Origin: Thermomicrobiales bacterium
Lineage (GTDB): Bacteria > Chloroflexota > Chloroflexia > Thermomicrobiales > CADCWN01
Assembly (NCBI GenBank): GCA_030446685.1
Contig: JAUJMV010000014.1
Location: 75,487 to 112,269, forward strand
DNA length: 36,783 bases
Direction of reading: 5' to 3'
In this document: piece after piece, positions 30,248 through 36,783 of the stretch
Numbering within the stretch: the first letter of the stretch is position 1
Layout: each line of letters starts with the position of its first letter
Program-made: the position numbers and the translations under genes
The notes under the pieces: model-generated
What the model saw: the letters and a program-made list of their open reading frames with translations, nothing else
Databases searched by the model: none
Told to the model about the DNA's origin: nothing

Positions 30248-31441
30248 ATGGTCGCACCACTCGTCGCGAACCGCGCACCCACGGGCGCAACCACGGGCGT
30301 GGCCGCCAGCGCCCGGCCGCGCGCGTCGGCGCGGCTGGCGTTCATCGACAACATCCGCGTCTTCCTGACGGTCCTGGTGATCGCGCACCACGCGGGGCAG
30401 GCCTACGGGCCGACCGGCGGCGACTGGCCGATCTTCGACGCCGAGCGCGCCGGGATCCTGGGGCCATTCTTCAGCGTCAACGCCGCCTTCTTCATGGGCC
30501 TCTTCTTCCTGATCGCGGGCTACTTCCTGCCGGGGGCCTACGACCGCAAGGGCGCGGGCGCATTCCTCAGGGACCGCGCCCTGCGCCTCGGCCTGCCGCT
30601 CCTCGTCTTCGGCCTCGCCGTCTTCGGCCCGCTCACCTACCTGGACTACGCCGGCTCGCCGGAGGGCGCGGGCCGCTCATTCTGGTCCTACTTCTTCCGC
30701 ATCTACCTGGGCGAGTGGCGCGTCGAGTTCGCCCACCTCTGGTTCATCGCGCACCTGCTGGTCTACGCGGCGGGCTACGCGGCCCGCCGGCGGTTCGCCC
30801 GGCCGGCGGATCGCCGGGACACCCGCCGGTTGCCGGTCCCCGGACCCCGCGCGATCGCGCTCTACACCGTCGCGCTGGCCCTGGTCACCTTCGCCGTCCG
30901 CGTCCGGTTCCCGGTCGATCGCTGGGTCAACCTCGGCATCGTCCCGGCGGAGATCGCGCACCTGCCGCAGTACCTCAGCCTCTTCATCGTCGGCATCCTC
31001 GCCGCGCGCGGCGACTGGCTGCGCCGCCTCCCCGCGCGCACCGGGCTGGCCCTGCTGGCGATCGGCCTGACGGCGGCGGCGCTGCGCTACGCCTACGGGT
31101 TGGGCGGCTGGCGACTGCTGGCTGCCGGCGGCCTCAACCGCGGCTCCCTCATCTGGAGCGGCTGGGAGGCGATCATCTGCGTCGGGCTCTGCGCCGGCCT
31201 GCTGACGCTGGCCCGCGAGCGGTTCAACACCCAGGGTCCGATCCTGCGGGACCTCGCGGCCAACGCCTACGCCGCGTATGTCCTGCATCTCTGGCCGGTC
31301 GTCGGCCTGCAGTTCGCCCTGGCGGGCGTGGCACTGCCCCCCTTCGCCAAGTTTGCCCTCGTAACGCTCGTTGGCGTGCCCCTCTCCTTCGCGGTCGGCG
31401 CGCTGATCCGCCGGCTGCCGCGCGTGGGGCGCATCCTGTAG
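30248..31441 (+). CDS. membrane acyltransferase, family 3 (Acyl_transf_3)
   Basis: The protein has 397 aa from ATG 30248, with AGGAGGG upstream. About ten transmembrane helices are readable (VFLTVLVIAHHAG, FFMGLFFLIAGYFLPG, LPLLVFGLAVFGPL, LWFIAHLLVYAAGY, AIALYTVALALVTFAV, YLSLFIVGILAA and others). The N-terminal FIDNIRVFLTVLVIAHHAGQ contains the family's R/K...H pattern and catalytic-type His. FLRDRALRLGLPLL is the typical basic loop. Members acylate sugars or other small groups on surface glycans and lipids in the inner membrane. The acceptor is unknown. A possible link to the surface-glycan genes elsewhere in the window is inference. Confidence 0.88.
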   Translation: MVAPLVANRAPTGATTGVAASARPRASARLAFIDNIRVFLTVLVIAHHAGQAYGPTGGDWPIFDAERAGILGPFFSVNAAFFMGLFFLIAGYFLPGAYDRKGAGAFLRDRALRLGLPLLVFGLAVFGPLTYLDYAGSPEGAGRSFWSYFFRIYLGEWRVEFAHLWFIAHLLVYAAGYAARRRFARPADRRDTRRLPVPGPRAIALYTVALALVTFAVRVRFPVDRWVNLGIVPAEIAHLPQYLSLFIVGILAARGDWLRRLPARTGLALLAIGLTAAALRYAYGLGGWRLLAAGGLNRGSLIWSGWEAIICVGLCAGLLTLARERFNTQGPILRDLAANAYAAYVLHLWPVVGLQFALAGVALPPFAKFALVTLVGVPLSFAVGALIRRLPRVGRIL

Positions 31442-31479
31442 CGCGCCCGCCGTTCGCCCCGCCCGCCGCTGGCACGCGG

Positions 31480-31509
31480 TTGGCGAGGATCGGGGGGCGT
31501 TGGGAGAAT
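31480..31509 (+). promoter_or_regulatory. possible promoter TTGGCG-N18-GAGAAT
   Basis: TTGGCG (31480-31485) and GAGAAT (31504-31509), with a TG one base before the -10, lie 57 nt upstream of the DoxX-like gene. The match is moderate. Confidence 0.4.
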
Positions 31510-31565
31510 GGGATCGGGACCGGTGCGCCGGGGGGCCGGCGGCGGGCTAGAGGAGCGACGCACGC

Positions 31566-32666
31566 ATGAGACGACAAGAGAACAAGCGGTGTCGGTGGTG
31601 GCGCGCGCTGGCGCGGGCGCTGCCGCTCGCCGTATGCGGGGTGATGCTCTCGGCCCCGGCCGCCTCGGCGCACGAGCGCTGGTTCGTCGACGATGGGGAC
31701 CGGGCGATCGAGCCCGGCGCGGTCTTCAGTTGGCCGACCCTGCTGGCGCTGGGGGTGATCGCCGCGGCGATCGGCCTGGCCTGGGGCGCCGACCGGCTGC
31801 TCGCCCGCCGGCGCGGCGCGGGGCTGGCCCTCGACCGGCTCGGCATCAAGACGCTGGACAACCTCTACGCCTGGCTGCCGCCGGTGCTGGCGGTCCACGC
31901 CGCGATCCCGCTGCTGGTCAGCGGCGTCAGCCTGCACCTCTTCGCCCCCAACCTGGGGCTGCCGCGCAACCTCTTCGGCGGCCTGCTGGCGATGGCGCAG
32001 ATCATCGTCGCGGTCAGCTTCCTCTACGGCGCGTTCACGCGCGCGGGCGCCGTCCTGCTCGCCGTCACCGGGCTCCTCGGGATGTTCTTCTTCCACCCCC
32101 TGCTGGTGCTGGAACACGCCGGCCTGCTCGGCATCGCCGTCTTCCTCTACATCACCGGGCGCGGCCCATTCTCGGTCGACGCGCAGATCGGGCGGCTCGG
32201 CCACCCGCGCCTGCACCTGCTGCCCTACGCGGTGCCGGCCCTGCGCGTCCTGACCGGCTTCTCCGTCGTGGTCCTCGGCTTCACCGAGAAGCTCTGGAAC
32301 TTCGAACTGGCCCGCGAGTTCGTCCGGACGCACAACTTCAACTTCACCACCGCGACGCCGTTCCCGCTCACCGACAACGGTTTCATCCTGGCGGCCGGCC
32401 TGGTCGAGGTCACCGTCGGCGCGCTGCTGATCTCCGGGCTCTTGCCGCGCCTCGTCATCCTCGCCGCCCTGGTGCCATTCAACCTCTCGCTCCCCTTCTT
32501 CGGCTGGCCCGAACTGGTCGGCCACCTGCCGGTCTACGGCGCGATGGTCGTCCTGCTGATCTGGGGCGGCGGGCAGGATCTCACCCCCTATATCCGCTCG
32601 GTCGAGCGGGCGGAGGCGCAGGCCGACGTGGACGGGCGCGAGGAGGCGCGCCCGCGCGCGGCGTAG
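31566..32666 (+). CDS. DoxX-like multi-pass membrane protein with N-terminal signal peptide
   Basis: The protein has 366 aa from ATG 31566, with GAGGAG 10 nt upstream. A signal peptide (ALPLAVCGVMLSAPAASA) is followed by an exported segment AHERWFVDDGDRAIEPG. About eight transmembrane helices come next (LLALGVIAAAIGLAWG, LLAMAQIIVAVSFLYGAF, VLLAVTGLLGMFFFHPLLVL, LRVLTGFSVVVLGFTEKLW, LAAGLVEVTVGALLISGLLP and others). The paired motifs ALRVLTGFSVVVLGFTEKLWN and NGFILAAGLVEVTVGALL are DoxX/DoxD-like. The function is unknown; a redox-associated or transport role is inference. The C-terminus is a short charged cytoplasmic tail. Confidence 0.75.
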   Translation: MRRQENKRCRWWRALARALPLAVCGVMLSAPAASAHERWFVDDGDRAIEPGAVFSWPTLLALGVIAAAIGLAWGADRLLARRRGAGLALDRLGIKTLDNLYAWLPPVLAVHAAIPLLVSGVSLHLFAPNLGLPRNLFGGLLAMAQIIVAVSFLYGAFTRAGAVLLAVTGLLGMFFFHPLLVLEHAGLLGIAVFLYITGRGPFSVDAQIGRLGHPRLHLLPYAVPALRVLTGFSVVVLGFTEKLWNFELAREFVRTHNFNFTTATPFPLTDNGFILAAGLVEVTVGALLISGLLPRLVILAALVPFNLSLPFFGWPELVGHLPVYGAMVVLLIWGGGQDLTPYIRSVERAEAQADVDGREEARPRAA

Positions 32667-32980
32667 GGCGCGGGGTGTGCGTTGGCATGCGATTTGCGAC
32701 TACTCGGGACAAGTGGAAGCGTGTTCTGACGGCGCGAATGGTGTCGCTGGAAAGCCTGGCTAGCGGCCTGCCGATTCGTCTCACGGGAACGAGGGGCGAG
32801 CGGTGGGGAGGCGAACGTCGCACGGCGTGAGAGCAGTGTAAGTTTCCACTTTCCTCTCCACTCCCCTATTTCCCCCCACACCATCCTCTGAAGATCCTTC
32901 CAATACGGGGCCGGCGGGACGCCAACCGCCGGCCCCTCCTCTTGTCCCGCCCCCGCCGGGCGGGATCGCACCGGTGGCCT
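32667..32980. other. intergenic region, no clear gene, with terminator
   Basis: About 315 nt. A 47-codon reading frame from ATG 32688 to TGA 32830 has no family-like content and no ribosome site, so it is not called. A pyrimidine-rich stretch (32840-32890) precedes the terminator at 32907-32936. A small RNA is possible but nothing specific is recognised. Confidence 0.4.
32907..32936 (+). terminator. intrinsic-type terminator
   Basis: GGGGCCGGCGG pairs perfectly with CCGCCGGCCCC around an 8-nt loop (GACGCCAA), and the plus strand continues TCCTCTTGT. It lies downstream of the DoxX-like gene. Confidence 0.65.
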
Positions 32981-33010
32981 TTTGCGCCTGCCGTTCCCAT
33001 CGCCTATGAT
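32981..33010 (+). promoter_or_regulatory. possible promoter TTTGCG-N18-TATGAT
   Basis: TTTGCG (32981-32986) and TATGAT (33005-33010) lie 74 nt before the next gene's ATG. The -10 is good, the -35 weak. Confidence 0.45.
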
Positions 33011-33083
33011 GGTGCGCGGTATCGAGGATCGGATCCGACGCCGGGCCGTGAGCCCGCGCGCGGTGTCAAGGATCGGGGAGCGG

Positions 33084-33551
33084 ATGACCGGCGTCGGCAA
33101 TGCGGGCCGCTATACCTGGCGCGAAGGCGAGGCCATCGCGGAACTGATCCGCGTGGGCGACGGCTGGCAGGTGACCTACGGCTTCGAGGCCACCGCCAAC
33201 CGCGGGCGGATCATTCACGCCCAGCGCACGACGCCGGACTACGAGGACGCCGTGCGCCAGATGCGCCAGGTGATCGGCTACTACTTCGCCGAGCCGGAGC
33301 ACGCCGAGCGGGTCCGGCGCGAGCTGCTCGCCGCCGCCGGCCTCGACCCCGGCCCCAGCCAGTACCTCCCGGTGCCGGACAACAAGTACCTGACCCCGGC
33401 CGGCGGCGGGGCCGGCGCGGCTGGCCAAGCGGAGGTCGACGACGCGCGCCGCGCCCGCGCCCTGCGCGGCGAGCCCGAGCCGGCCGCCCCTCCCCCATCC
33501 CCAGAGCCGTCCCCGAAGCGCCCCTGGTGGAAGCGCCTCGGCGGCGCATGA
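33084..33551 (+). CDS. hypothetical protein with proline-rich C-terminus
   Basis: The protein has 155 aa from ATG 33084 (GGGGAG close upstream). The N-terminal 85 residues look like a compact alpha/beta domain: YTWREGEAIAELIRVGDGWQ, VTYGFEATANRGRIIHAQRT, YEDAVRQMRQVIGYYFAEPE. The rest is disordered-looking, Ala/Pro-rich, and ends in a basic PKRPWWKRLGG motif that could touch the membrane. No family was recognised. It is followed by inverted repeat IR4 and the carboxylase gene. Confidence 0.7.
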   Translation: MTGVGNAGRYTWREGEAIAELIRVGDGWQVTYGFEATANRGRIIHAQRTTPDYEDAVRQMRQVIGYYFAEPEHAERVRRELLAAAGLDPGPSQYLPVPDNKYLTPAGGGAGAAGQAEVDDARRARALRGEPEPAAPPPSPEPSPKRPWWKRLGGA

Positions 33552-33561
33552 CGGACGGAGG

Positions 33562-33670
33562 ACCACAAAGGCACAAAGACCACAAAGGAGATTGCATCCA
33601 CAAGTAGTGAGCCCGGCCACTCCAGTAGCGATTGACTTTGTGGCCTTTGTGGTCTTTGTGCCTTTGTGGT
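33562..33670. repeat. inverted repeat IR4 with ACCACAAAG-word arms
   Basis: The arms are perfect 27-nt inverted repeats (33562-33588 and 33644-33670) around a 55-nt loop. Each arm is three 9-nt words (ACCACAAAG, GCACAAAG-A, CCACAAAGG). The AT content is far higher than the surroundings. The right arm ends 16 nt before the carboxylase start codon and touches its ribosome site. Confidence 0.85.
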
Positions 33671-33686
33671 GGAGAAAGGACCAGCG

Positions 33687-35270
33687 ATGACGATCGATCG
33701 GCGGGAAGAGGAAGTCGTCCGGCAGGACACCGAGCACAAGCTGGAGCAGTTCCGCGAGCTGGTCGAGCGGGCGCGGGAGCAGGACCCGGCGGCGACCGCG
33801 CGCCAGCACGCGCGCGGCAAGCTGACCGCGCGCGAGCGGATCGACCTCCTGCTCGATCCCGGCTCGTTCGTCGAGTTCGACGCCCTGGCGCAGCACCGCT
33901 CCTACAACTTCGGCCTGGAGCAGCGACGGCCCTTCGGCGACGGCGTGGTGACCGGCTACGGCACGGTCGAGGGGCGCCGGATCTGCGTCTTCTCGCAGGA
34001 TTTCACCGTCTTCGGTGGCTCCTTGGGCGAGGTCTTCGCGGAGAAGGTCGTCAAGATCATGGACCTGGCGCTGAAGATGGGCGTGCCGCTGGTCGGCATC
34101 AACGACTCGGGCGGGGCGCGCATCCAGGAGGGGGTCGTCTCGCTGGCCGGCTACGCCGACATCTTCCACCGCAACGTCCGCGCGTCGGGCGTGATCCCGC
34201 AGATCTCGGTGATCGCCGGGCCGTGCGCCGGGGGCGCGGTCTACTCCCCGGCGATGACCGACTTCATCCTGATGGTCAGGGACATCTCGCAGATGTTCAT
34301 CACCGGGCCGGACGTGATCCGCACCGTCACCGGCGAGGAGGTCACGCTGGAGGCGCTCGGCGGCGCGCTGACCCACAACAGCGTCAGCGGCGTGGCGCAC
34401 TTCGTCGCCGACGACGAGCCGGAGCTGTTCGAGCAGGTCCGCGCCCTCCTCTCCTTCCTGCCCGCCAACAACCTGGAAGACCCGCCCCACCTCCCGCCGG
34501 CCGACGACCCGGCGCGCGCCGACCCCGACCTCGACACGATCATCCCCCAGGCCAGCAACAAGCCCTACGACATCCTCGACGTGATCGCGCGCGTGGTGGA
34601 CGACGGCGACTTCCTGGAGGTGCAGCCCCTCTGGGCGCGCAACATCGTGGTCGGCTTCGCGCGGCTGGCCGGGCACGCGGTCGGGATCGTCGCCAACCAG
34701 CCGAACCACCTGGCCGGCACGCTCGACATCAACGCCTCCGACAAGGCGGCGCGCTTCGTCCGCTGCTGCGACGCCTTCAACATCCCGCTGGTCACCTTCG
34801 TGGACGTGCCCGGCTTCCTCCCCGGCGCCGACCAGGAGTACGGCGGGATCATCCGCCACGGCGCCAAGCTCCTCTACGCCTTCTCCGAGGCGACGGTGCC
34901 GAAGCTGACGGTGATCGTGCGCAAGGCCTACGGCGGGGCCTACTGCGTGATGTGCTCGAAGCACATCGGCGCCGACCTCAACGCCGCCTGGCCGAGCGCG
35001 GAGGTGGCGGTGATGGGCTCGGAGGCGGCGGTCGGGATTATCTTCCGCCGCGAGTTGCAGGAGGCGGCCGACCCCGCCGCGCGCGCCGCCGAGCTGACCG
35101 CCGACTACCGCGCCCGCTTCGCCAACCCCTACGAGGTCGCCTCGCGCGGCTACGTCGACGCGGTCATCGAGCCGCACCAGACCCGCCCCTGGCTGATCCG
35201 CGGCCTCGAACTCTGCCTCGCCAAGCGCGAGGCCGGGCCGCCCAGGAAGCACGGCAACATCCCGCTGTAG
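33687..35270 (+). CDS. acyl-CoA carboxylase, carboxyltransferase (beta) subunit (PccB/MmdA type)
   Basis: The protein has 527 aa from ATG 33687, with AGAAAGGA 6 nt upstream. Carboxyltransferase hallmarks are [20 protein letters not shown] (about 43-62), [48 protein letters not shown] (first oxyanion loop), [58 protein letters not shown] (second oxyanion loop), [11 protein letters not shown] and [16 protein letters not shown]. The enzyme moves CO2 from biotin to propionyl-CoA or another acyl-CoA, or works in methylmalonyl-CoA decarboxylase. The biotin carboxylase and carrier genes are not in the window, so the substrate call stays at propionyl-CoA type. Confidence 0.95.
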   Translation: MTIDRREEEVVRQDTEHKLEQFRELVERAREQDPAATARQHARGKLTARERIDLLLDPGSFVEFDALAQHRSYNFGLEQRRPFGDGVVTGYGTVEGRRICVFSQDFTVFGGSLGEVFAEKVVKIMDLALKMGVPLVGINDSGGARIQEGVVSLAGYADIFHRNVRASGVIPQISVIAGPCAGGAVYSPAMTDFILMVRDISQMFITGPDVIRTVTGEEVTLEALGGALTHNSVSGVAHFVADDEPELFEQVRALLSFLPANNLEDPPHLPPADDPARADPDLDTIIPQASNKPYDILDVIARVVDDGDFLEVQPLWARNIVVGFARLAGHAVGIVANQPNHLAGTLDINASDKAARFVRCCDAFNIPLVTFVDVPGFLPGADQEYGGIIRHGAKLLYAFSEATVPKLTVIVRKAYGGAYCVMCSKHIGADLNAAWPSAEVAVMGSEAAVGIIFRRELQEAADPAARAAELTADYRARFANPYEVASRGYVDAVIEPHQTRPWLIRGLELCLAKREAGPPRKHGNIPL

Positions 35271-35285
35271 GGCGCGGGCATTCGG

Positions 35286-36368
35286 TCAGTAGTTGAGGAC
35301 GACCGAGACGGGCTTGTGGTCGCTGGGGCGGAGTTCGCGCCGGCGCTGGGGGCCGGTGTCGTCGTTGTGGGCGTCGTAGACCGCGGCCTCGACGCGGCAG
35401 GAGTTGGCCCGGACGCGGAAGTCGCCCCGCTTCTGCCAGATCGCCGGCGACACCAGGATGTGATCGATCAGTTCCTCGACGATCGCCCCGCCCTGGAGCG
35501 GGTCCGCGAACCGGGTGGTGGTGGCGGTGCGCAACGTCTCCGGCGTCATCGCGTGCCGGAGGTGCAGATCGGGGTGGAGGAGCGAGCCGACCAGGTCGTC
35601 GATGATGTTGCGGATCAGGAACTCGCGCTCCAGCAGTTCGGCGAACGGGCCATCGTTGAGGTCGCCCATGACGATGAACGACCGGGGCGCGCCGTCGGCC
35701 GACAACTGCCGGTCGAGGAACTCGCGCACGCGGCGGATTTCCGCCGCCAGCTTGGCCCGGGTGGTGAGCGCGTCCAGGATCGCCCCACGCTCGCGGGCTT
35801 CCCACTGCGCCAGCGTCTTGAGCCTGGAGAACTTCGACTTGGTGTGCAGCACCATGACCCGCAGCTCCTTGCCCGCCTCCGGCGTGAAGCTGAGGAGGAG
35901 CGGGTGCCGGTACAGCGCATGTTCCTCGCGATCCGCCGCGGCGATACCCCCCCAGGGATAGTACGGGATGTTCGACCAGGCGGCGCCCGGTCCCGGCAGA
36001 TCCGGCTGCCAGGCGGTCACCCGGTCGGCGATCGAGCGGTGGACGAGCGCGCTGATCGACTGCCAGCGCGCGTTCGAGTGGTGGACGACGTACTCGCCGC
36101 CCAGGAACTGCGCGACGAACAGTTCCATCTGCGCCCTGAGCGGCGGCGCTTCCTGCAGCCCGATGATCTGCGCGTCCAGGCCGCTGATGACGCCGGCCAC
36201 CCGGCGGCAGAGCGCGTGGACGTCGGCGATCGGCTCCAGCGCGATGTCGCCGAGCGTGGCGCCGGGGAACGAGGCGGGGATGATCGGCGGGTCCCAGGAG
36301 GCCCACTTGCCGCCGAACACCGCCGCCAGCCATTCGATGTTGAACGTCGCGATCTTGACGCGCGGCAT
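35286..36368 (-). CDS. endonuclease/exonuclease/phosphatase family protein
   Basis: The protein has 360 aa from ATG 36368, with GGGAGGGAG upstream. Family motifs in order are KIATFNIEWL (5-14, metal-site Asn), IIGLQEAPPL (catalytic Glu), MVLHTKSKF, FIVMGDLNDGPF (Asp and Asn of the active site), DHILVSP and RPSDHKPVSVVL (terminal Asp-His pair). These give a Mg2+-dependent phosphoesterase fold. The substrate could be nucleic acid, phospholipid or a phosphate ester; no signal peptide is seen. It converges with the carboxylase gene across only 15 nt. Confidence 0.9.
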   Translation of the reverse strand: MPRVKIATFNIEWLAAVFGGKWASWDPPIIPASFPGATLGDIALEPIADVHALCRRVAGVISGLDAQIIGLQEAPPLRAQMELFVAQFLGGEYVVHHSNARWQSISALVHRSIADRVTAWQPDLPGPGAAWSNIPYYPWGGIAAADREEHALYRHPLLLSFTPEAGKELRVMVLHTKSKFSRLKTLAQWEARERGAILDALTTRAKLAAEIRRVREFLDRQLSADGAPRSFIVMGDLNDGPFAELLEREFLIRNIIDDLVGSLLHPDLHLRHAMTPETLRTATTTRFADPLQGGAIVEELIDHILVSPAIWQKRGDFRVRANSCRVEAAVYDAHNDDTGPQRRRELRPSDHKPVSVVLNY

Positions 36369-36670
36369 CGCTCCCTCCCGAACGTGGCCCGGCGGGCGAG
36401 GCGCGCGAAGGCGCCGCCCGCCACATCTGCGAACAGGGGAGCCGGCCGCCGCTCCCAACACGGCTCGGGGGCCGAGGGTGGCGGGGAATGGCCGCCCGGC
36501 CGTCTACGCAATGAACGCGGCGCCGGGCCAAGAATCACGCGGCGTCCTGCCACTACCGGGTGAGCGTGCGGGGTCGGGCGGTCGGGGGGTGGTCGCCGGT
36601 ATCACGATCGGCCGCGCGATTCGCCCCCATCCCGCGGCGTAGCCGGCCCGGACGGGCGACCGAATATCGG
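36369..36670. other. divergent intergenic region
   Basis: About 300 nt between the phosphatase-family gene and the last partial gene, GC-rich with no believable ORF. The only clear signal is the TATAAT at its right end. Confidence 0.4.
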
Positions 36671-36676
36671 TATAAT
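36671..36676 (+). promoter_or_regulatory. -10 box TATAAT for the last gene
   Basis: A perfect TATAAT sits 53 nt before the start codon at 36729. No good -35 was seen at standard spacing. Confidence 0.5.
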
Positions 36677-36728
36677 ACGTCGCCGTGCCGGGCGTCCGGC
36701 CACTCGCGGGCGCCCGTGTGGAGGGATC

Positions 36729-36783
36729 ATGGAACGACCGACCGGCGCGCGCGTCCACCCGTTGCCGACCGACGAGGAGGCGG
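36729..36783 (+). CDS. start of an unidentified gene (cut by window end)
   Basis: ATG 36729 is preceded by GGAGGGATC and a TATAAT. The 18 visible codons begin MERPTGARVHPLPTDEEA. This is too short to assign a family. Confidence 0.55.
   Translation, partial: MERPTGARVHPLPTDEEA

Noticed and set aside
31224..32525. 433-codon minus-strand frame rich in Glu/Gln/Asp opposite the membrane proteins
   Set aside because: The composition follows from the complement of hydrophobic codons; no ribosome site or family motif.
32688..32830. 47-codon plus-strand ORF after the DoxX-like gene
   Set aside because: No ribosome site, no family-like content and weak codon pattern; probably chance.
33066..35252. 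728-codon minus-strand reading frame opposite the carboxylase
   Set aside because: It is a shadow of the strongly conserved carboxyltransferase gene and has no recognisable domain.

Overview
The window is very GC-rich (most genes well above 70% GC by eye) and has short intergenic gaps. Gram-positive-style ribosome binding sites (GGAGG) are common. Its gene families look like a Chloroflexota bacterium of the Thermomicrobia/Sphaerobacter type: W/NGGL-YPL-VQYFER repeat proteins, an alanine/threonine-rich YceI lipoprotein, and a DUF4926 protein. No rRNA, tRNA, CRISPR array, transposase or phage gene was found. The lineage call is inference from gene content only.

Layout. 1-2817: the 5' part of a class II aldolase gene and a lipoprotein PQQ-type sugar dehydrogenase, both on the minus strand. 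2976-3347: a long hairpin element, then a LexA-like box and promoter. 3351-5597: a secreted repeat protein with a HEGQH zinc motif, and a nitrilase-family hydrolase. 5759-7977: a minus-strand cluster read as Gfo/Idh/MocA oxidoreductase, DUF4926 protein, phytanoyl-CoA-dioxygenase-like protein. 8322-9316: a decayed kinase-like gene and a small frameshifted gene. 9742-15119: YceI lipoprotein, two tandem glutamate dehydrogenases and gatB. 15468-19353: a sugar-nucleotide and glycosyltransferase block whose first ORF runs without a stop through RmlD, a GT2 glycosyltransferase and an ADP-ribosyltransferase-like domain, followed by a small acidic partner gene and a dolichol-phosphate-type GT2. 19490-22091: a secreted Asn/Leu-repeat protein, moeA, a MazG-like protein and a small unknown. 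22349-26995: an M14-type peptidase and a NarL-type two-component system. 27189-27912: a Phd/YefM-PIN toxin-antitoxin pair with its own palindromic operator. 28057-36368: methyltransferase, Tat-exported esterase, acyltransferase, DoxX-like membrane protein, a hypothetical, an acyl-CoA carboxylase carboxyltransferase subunit, an endonuclease/exonuclease/phosphatase protein, and the first codons of one more gene.

The most unusual content lies between and inside the genes. There are three classes of structured repeat. (1) Long hairpins at 2976-3160 and 22131-22308 share architecture, and their outer stems differ by paired changes. (2) Five inverted repeats have arms of 20-35 nt and loops of about 40-60 nt; in four of them the arms are built from 7-9 nt words that differ at each locus. 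They bracket gdhA2 and the histidine kinase and also precede the carboxylase. (3) A C-run/G-run element flanks the RmlD module and is read through as a protein linker. The ADP-ribosyltransferase-like domain with its lower-GC acidic neighbour is the best candidate for an undescribed toxin/partner system.

Several genes carry apparent single-base indels in G/C tracts (about 2526, 9300, 9790-9870, 10768, 19917). These may be sequencing errors or real decay. Starts and fusions near G/C runs should be read with that in mind.
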